Shown here: positions 59,772 to 64,000 of the stretch, piece by piece
Numbering within the stretch: position 1 is the first letter of the stretch
How the letters are laid out: each line of letters starts with the position of its first letter
DNA from: Paenibacillus amylolyticus
Lineage (GTDB): Bacteria; Bacillota; Bacilli; Paenibacillales; Paenibacillaceae
Direction of reading: 5' to 3'
Assembly (NCBI RefSeq): GCF_003719335.1
Contig: NZ_RIAS01000012.1
Location: 154,013-218,012 of the forward strand
Length of the DNA stretch: 64,000 nucleotides
Notes under the pieces: generated by a model
What the model was told of the DNA's origin: nothing
Databases searched by the model: none
Seen by the model: only the letters and a program-made list of their open reading frames with translations
Program-made: the position numbers and the translations under genes

Positions 59772-62564
59772 TCAACCTGTATTCCGCAATCCTGCTGCAA
59801 TACCATTAATGGTCAACAATACTTCCCGAAGTAGTTCGGTATCATCCTCACCACGTTCACGCATGTCACGCAGTTCACTGAGCAACTGTACTTGCATGTA
59901 GGAAAGTGGATCAACATACGGATTACGCAGACGAATTGATTCCTGAATTACCGGTACATCATCCAGAATTTCAGCCTCACCCGTAATTTTCAGGATCAGC
60001 TCTTTAGTCAGCTTGAATTCAGCTTCGATCTGACCATAGATACGATCACGTGCCTCTTTGTTGGAGGTCATCGCCGAGTATTCTTTGGCAATTACAAGAT
60101 CTGCTTTGGCAATCGCCATCTGCACCGTATCAATCAGCGTGCGGAAGAACGGAAAGTTAGCATACATGTCTTTCAGGACGTTCAGGTTTTCCTCTTTGCC
60201 CTGATAGTAACTTTGCAGCCCCGTACCTGCCGCATACCATGCCGGAAGCAAGTAACGACTTTGGGTCCAGGCAAATACCCAAGGAATCGCACGCAAGTCT
60301 TCAAACTTGTCACTGCCCTTCCGTTTGGATGGACGTGAACCAATGTTGAGTTCACCTACTTCTGGAAGCGGCGTAGACTCCTTAAAGAACGTGAAGAAGT
60401 CCGGGTCACGGAAAATGAGATCCTGATACTTCGTCAGTGACACTTCCGAGATGTCTTTAATAATCTCATCCCAAGCTTGCTCAGACGCTGACTCTTGCGG
60501 CTCCAGACCATTCAAAGCCGCTGTGATTAGCGCCGAAGTAGCCTGCTCCAAACTGCGGTAAGCAATTCCTTGGAGAGAATAACGAGATGAAATAACTTCA
60601 CCTTGTTCCGTGATCTTGATCCCGCCGCCAATCGTATGAGGAGGTTGCGCAAGAATACTACGGTTCAGTGGCATGCCGCCACGTCCGAGCGCTCCGCCGC
60701 GTCCGTGAAAGAACTTCAGCTTCACACCATGCTCATTGCCCACAGCCGTAATCGCGTTCATCGCTACGCGCAGTTCCCAGTTTGCCGTAACTACACCGCC
60801 ATCCTTATTACTGTCGGAATATCCAAGCATAATTTCGTGTAACTCATTACGTCCAGTCACGCTTGCACGATATATAGGTAAGTTAAACAACCGTTGCATA
60901 ATTTCGGATGCTGCATGAAGGTCGTCAATCGTTTCAAACAATGGTACAGCTTGCAGTGTAGAGATCACTTCACCGTTTGCGCCTTTGGAGAACAAACCAA
61001 CCTCTTTGGCAAATACCATCACTTCAAGTAGATCACTTGCTCCTTGTGTCATACTGATCAAGTAACTCGTGATACAGCCTGTACCGAATTCATTCTGTGC
61101 ACGCTTAATTGCCCGGAAGACATCCAGACACTCTCTCGTTCCTTCCGTGTACTGATGATAAGGAGAAGTAAGCGGTCTTGGATCATCCAGCAAACGAGCA
61201 AGCAAATCGATTTTTCCGTCTTCTGTCAGACGGGCGTAATCATCTACAATATTCATTTTCGCCAAAATTTCCGACATTGCACTTTCATGCTCCTTGCTGT
61301 GCTGACGCACATCCAGCGCTGCTGTATGGAAACCGAACAGCTCTACCTGACGAATCATTTTGCGAACGGTTGTATCCGCTACATAGTCAGCAAAATGGTG
61401 ACGCAGGCTGCGGTCGATAATTAACAGATCATCAATCAGGTCCTGAGCATTTTTATATCGATCCGGCTGACCTACCTTGTTCTCATCAAGAACATTATTC
61501 AGCTTGGCAATCATGTAAGCCAGTTTAATGCGATACGGCTCTTTTTCATTACGCCAAATGTCCACTTTTTTCAAAGCAACACAGTTGCGATCCTGCTCAA
61601 TCGACTGCGCCAGTTCATCCGAGATATGGATGATGTTGGTGCTGAAGCTGAGATGACCCATAAGTTCAATCATAATCCGCTGATACTCACGCAAAGCTAG
61701 CTTGCGTTGCATGAGAAGCGTTTGCCATGTTACATCTGAAGTTACCGATGGATTTCCATCCCGGTCTCCACCAATCCAGGAACCGAACCGCAAATACGTC
61801 GGCACATGCCAGTCATGGTCTGGATAAAATTTATTCAGGCAGCGTTCCAGCTCCTGATATACATCCGGAAGTACATGGAACAACGTTTCATGAAAGTAAT
61901 ACATCCCGTTTCGCACTTCATCGAGTACGGTCGGCTTGCGATCGCGTAGCTCGTCTGTCTGCCAGAGCGTAATAACCTCATTCAAAAGTTTCTCACGCAG
62001 TTGTTCACGTTCACGCAACGTCAGCGTAGGATTGTCCAGCAGCATGACATCTTCTGAAATCCGTTTATGAATATCCAGAATAACCCGGCGCATCGCTTCT
62101 GTCGGGTGAGCTGTCATCACGAGTTCCAGTGATAAATCATCTAGAATCTCCTCTACTTCGGTATGAGACAATCCACGTTCTTTTAAGTCCTGCACTGCCT
62201 TTTCAATCGAACCTGGCTGTACAGCATCTCCTGCAGAACGCTCATAATCCCGTTTACGCCGAATCCGATGGTTTTGTTCAGCAATATTAACTAATTGAAA
62301 ATAAATTGCGAAAGCTCGAATAACCTGATGACGATTGTCCGAGTCTAATTCCTGGATCATCGTTTTGAACTCTTCATACAGTTCTGGCAAAAACTCTGCA
62401 CGCAACGATTTGCTCGTTTCCCGAATCTTCTCAACGACATCTAGAAGCTCCGTGCCGCCTTGATGGACAAGAACTTCTCCGAGTATGTTGCCCAGGAACC
62501 GCACGTCTCGCCGAAGCAGGTTGTTGGATTGGCTTTTGCTGGCGGTTACCATAGTTTCAGTCAT
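59772..62564 (-). CDS. ppc: Phosphoenolpyruvate carboxylase
   Basis: A 930-residue anaplerotic enzyme forming oxaloacetate from PEP and bicarbonate. Catalytic motifs are all present: VMTAHPTEAMRR (catalytic His), LRFGSWIGGDRDGNP, LGYSDSNKDGG, FFHGRGGALGRGG and the C-terminal RNTG (residues 927-930, final Gly). ATG 62564 is chosen: GGGAGG lies six bases upstream. Length is standard. Single-gene unit with its own terminator. Confidence 0.97.
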   Translation of the reverse strand: MTETMVTASKSQSNNLLRRDVRFLGNILGEVLVHQGGTELLDVVEKIRETSKSLRAEFLPELYEEFKTMIQELDSDNRHQVIRAFAIYFQLVNIAEQNHRIRRKRDYERSAGDAVQPGSIEKAVQDLKERGLSHTEVEEILDDLSLELVMTAHPTEAMRRVILDIHKRISEDVMLLDNPTLTLREREQLREKLLNEVITLWQTDELRDRKPTVLDEVRNGMYYFHETLFHVLPDVYQELERCLNKFYPDHDWHVPTYLRFGSWIGGDRDGNPSVTSDVTWQTLLMQRKLALREYQRIMIELMGHLSFSTNIIHISDELAQSIEQDRNCVALKKVDIWRNEKEPYRIKLAYMIAKLNNVLDENKVGQPDRYKNAQDLIDDLLIIDRSLRHHFADYVADTTVRKMIRQVELFGFHTAALDVRQHSKEHESAMSEILAKMNIVDDYARLTEDGKIDLLARLLDDPRPLTSPYHQYTEGTRECLDVFRAIKRAQNEFGTGCITSYLISMTQGASDLLEVMVFAKEVGLFSKGANGEVISTLQAVPLFETIDDLHAASEIMQRLFNLPIYRASVTGRNELHEIMLGYSDSNKDGGVVTANWELRVAMNAITAVGNEHGVKLKFFHGRGGALGRGGMPLNRSILAQPPHTIGGGIKITEQGEVISSRYSLQGIAYRSLEQATSALITAALNGLEPQESASEQAWDEIIKDISEVSLTKYQDLIFRDPDFFTFFKESTPLPEVGELNIGSRPSKRKGSDKFEDLRAIPWVFAWTQSRYLLPAWYAAGTGLQSYYQGKEENLNVLKDMYANFPFFRTLIDTVQMAIAKADLVIAKEYSAMTSNKEARDRIYGQIEAEFKLTKELILKITGEAEILDDVPVIQESIRLRNPYVDPLSYMQVQLLSELRDMRERGEDDTELLREVLLTINGIAAGLRNTG

Positions 62565-63144
62565 GCTTATCCTCCCATCTGATCGTTCCATTCGTACACG
62601 TAAATTTGACACCTTCATAACATCATACAATAAAATGGTACGAAAATCTTTATTTTTCTACTAGTAAAAATGGGGATTATCCCCGAAATACATCACAAAA
62701 ACACGCTTTTTTATTCATTTTCTTATTCTGCTTCTATGAATAGCCATATGCTGTCGCATGATACCTTTTTCACGTACTTTTTACACCTTGGACGTCTCAT
62801 AACTAATCTAAAAAATTCATAATTATGCAGTCTGATTATTTTAGGTTTGAAATACGGAAGTAAGCTTTCAATTCTCCAGCTTTAGCTCTCATTGATAAAC
62901 AGACGTTCCAAAGAAACATGACCGGCAAAGCAAGCTTTTGTATACTTTACCACACTGACGTAATGAATTAAAGAGAAATTTCGATATTCTAACACTTACC
63001 TTTGTCTTTCGGCTTATTTCTTATGTATTTCACGGCAACTTTGTTCGTCCCCCATAACTTAACACTCCGCCTGCTACATAATGTTCTTGTGAGTTTGGGC
63101 AGATTACTTGATAGTTCGTACAACATAAAGGAGGAGTTCACATC
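62565..63144. other. Intergenic region, 580 bp
   Basis: AT-rich divergent region between ppc and the WGxxGxxG gene; it must hold both promoters. No gene, riboswitch or repeat is recognised. Confidence 0.5.
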
Positions 63145-63504
63145 ATGAAAAAAGCCACAACTATTATTGCTTCTATGTTAGTTGTTGCCGCAATGGCTGG
63201 TTCTGCAGGTGCTGAAGGGCATATGAACAACGGAATGGATACCAACGGTTCACGTGTCAAGTCTTATCAGAACAGCAACTACATGGACCGTACAAACAGC
63301 AACTTGAACATGAACATGGATGGTAACTATCGTACGAATGGTGATTACCGAAACAATGGGGATTACCGCACTAACAGTGTACGTACAAATGCAGCTACAA
63401 CAACAGACCGCGACAACGGAATGGACTGGGGATGGCTTGGTTTGCTCGGGTTGCTGGGACTGGCCGGTATGCGTAAGAGAGCAACAGATCATCACGAGCG
63501 TTAA
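63145..63504 (+). CDS. Secreted WGxxGxxG-type C-terminal-motif protein
   Basis: A 119-residue protein with a Sec signal peptide (MKKATTIIASMLVVAAMAGSAGA, cleavage near AGA-EG), an Asn/Asp/Arg/Tyr-rich disordered middle with repeats of NGDYR, and a C-terminal WGWLGLLGLLGLAGMRKR segment: a Trp/Gly motif, hydrophobic helix and basic tail. This tripartite end is the WGxxGxxG C-terminal domain found on short exported proteins of Bacillota and looks like a sorting or anchoring signal. AAAGGAGGAG precedes ATG 63145. The function of the middle region is unknown. Confidence 0.85.
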   Translation: MKKATTIIASMLVVAAMAGSAGAEGHMNNGMDTNGSRVKSYQNSNYMDRTNSNLNMNMDGNYRTNGDYRNNGDYRTNSVRTNAATTTDRDNGMDWGWLGLLGLLGLAGMRKRATDHHER

Positions 63505-63581
63505 TTTATTGATGTTTTTGTAAAAAAGATCTTCGCTACTAAGCTGGTTATCACTGACCTTTAGCGTAAAGCAACTATAAG

Positions 63582-63627
63582 AGAGCCAACCCCTTTGTGT
63601 GAAGCGATACACAAAGGGGTTGGCTCT
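63582..63627. terminator. Perfect 19-bp hairpin downstream of the WGxxGxxG gene
   Basis: AGAGCCAACCCCTTTGTGT and ACACAAAGGGGTTGGCTCT pair perfectly over an 8-base loop (63601-63608). There is no T-tract on either side, so it may be a terminator of weak type or an RNA-stability element. Confidence 0.55.
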
Positions 63628-63707
63628 TGAATACATACAAGGCAATCTGTGCCTCAGATCGCCCCTTAACACGACATATCAACATCTCAGATATATTATA
63701 GAATATG

Positions 63708-63747
63708 CAAAAAAAAGTCCCTGCTATAAATGCAGAGACTTTTTTTG
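63708..63747 (-). terminator. Terminator of the tRNA cluster
   Basis: AGTCCCTGC pairs with GCAGAGACT (one mismatch) over TATAAAT, flanked by A-run and T-run; on the minus strand it ends the tRNA transcript just past tRNA-Gly. Confidence 0.85.
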
Positions 63748-63755
63748 AATCAGTA

Positions 63756-63826
63756 AGCGGGTGATGGGAATCGAACCCACGCTATTAGCTTGGAAGGCTA
63801 AAGTTCTACCATTGAACTACACCCGC
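63756..63826 (-). tRNA. tRNA-Gly (anticodon TCC)
   Basis: A 71-nt cloverleaf: acceptor GCGGGTG/CACCCGC, anticodon stem TTAGC/GCTAA with loop CTTCCAA, T-loop TTCGATT. CCA is not encoded. Confidence 0.95.
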
Positions 63827-63838
63827 ATAAACGAAAAA

Positions 63839-63912
63839 TCGGGATGACACGATTTGAACATGCGACCCCCTGGTCCCAAACCAGGTGCTCTACCAAGCTG
63901 AGCTACATCCCG
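63839..63912 (-). tRNA. tRNA-Pro (anticodon TGG)
   Basis: A 74-nt cloverleaf: acceptor CGGGATG/CATCCCG, anticodon stem CCTGG/CCAGG with loop TTTGGGA, T-loop TTCAAAT. CCA is not encoded. Confidence 0.95.
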
Positions 63913-63928
63913 ATATGAAAGGTAATAA

Positions 63929-64000
63929 TGGCGCGCCCTGAGAGATTCGAACTCCCGGCCTTTTGATTCGTAGTCAAACGCTCTATCCAGCTGAGCTAAG
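63929..64000 (-). tRNA. tRNA-Arg (anticodon ACG), partial
   Basis: Anticodon stem TTTGA/TCAAA with loop CTACGAA, T-loop TTCGAAT, 3' acceptor AGGGCGC with discriminator G and an encoded CCA. The first five bases of the 5' acceptor strand lie beyond the right edge. Confidence 0.93.

Noticed and set aside
1..64000. Insertion sequences, prophage or integrase genes
   Set aside because: No transposase, recombinase or phage protein was seen anywhere in the window, so I make no claim of a mobile element apart from the short repeat array.

Overview
The window reads as a chromosomal segment of a Paenibacillus (Bacillota, spore-forming). The main grounds are the gene order sigW-rsiW-cdaA-cdaR-glmM-glmS with a glmS ribozyme, an S-box (SAM) riboswitch, a three-gene Ger spore-germinant receptor operon, a Spo0E-type phosphatase, strong AGGAGG ribosome sites with frequent TTG/GTG starts, many Rho-independent terminators, and a large NRPS predicted to use 2,4-diaminobutyrate (Dab). 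The genus is my inference; no database search was possible.

Layout. 1-7.6 kb: an FGE-sulfatase-like gene cut by the left edge, an unknown 567-576 aa protein, a small unknown protein converging on a Spo0E-like gene, an operon of a WYL regulator with two BtrH/C39-like paralogs, a zinc-ribbon protein and an ArsR repressor. 7.8-17.1 kb: a DHA2-type MFS exporter divergent from the ArsR gene, an NTF2-like protein, an Rrf2 regulator, and two sugar-type loci (Gfo/Idh/MocA oxidoreductase + aldo/keto reductase; Gfo/Idh/MocA oxidoreductase + TIM-barrel isomerase), each divergent from an AraC regulator. Between these loci lies a symmetric four-copy 28-bp repeat (13839-14031). 17.3-21.0 kb: an amino-acid ABC importer operon that contains a CapA-like phosphatase. 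21.3-26.8 kb: a two-component system followed by an FtsX-type ABC exporter. 26.9-29.6 kb: mmuP-mmuM (S-methylmethionine uptake and methionine synthesis) under a SAM riboswitch. 29.7-33.8 kb: the germinant receptor operon. 34-36.9 kb: a PAS chemoreceptor-like protein, and a VOC protein divergent from a WYL regulator.

36.9-51.4 kb is the most interesting region. A single 3,885-residue NRPS reads half-C, A, T, E, C, A, T, C, A, T, C, and it is preceded on the same strand by an EctB-type Dab aminotransferase. By-eye specificity codes suggest D-(Phe/Leu-like), an aliphatic residue, then Dab. The protein starts with only the C-terminal half of a condensation domain and ends in a complete condensation domain, with no thioesterase. 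Between the two genes is a roughly 0.7-kb stretch with decayed plus-strand reading frames. An AT-rich, gene-free 0.9-kb stretch lies upstream of the aminotransferase.

51.5-62.6 kb is core cell-envelope territory, all on the minus strand: ppc, sigW, rsiW, cdaA, cdaR, glmM and the glmS ribozyme with glmS. A textbook ECF-type promoter (TGAAAC-N16-CGTA) sits between sigW and rsiW. The right end holds a secreted WGxxGxxG protein and a minus-strand tRNA cluster (Arg, cut by the edge; Pro; Gly).
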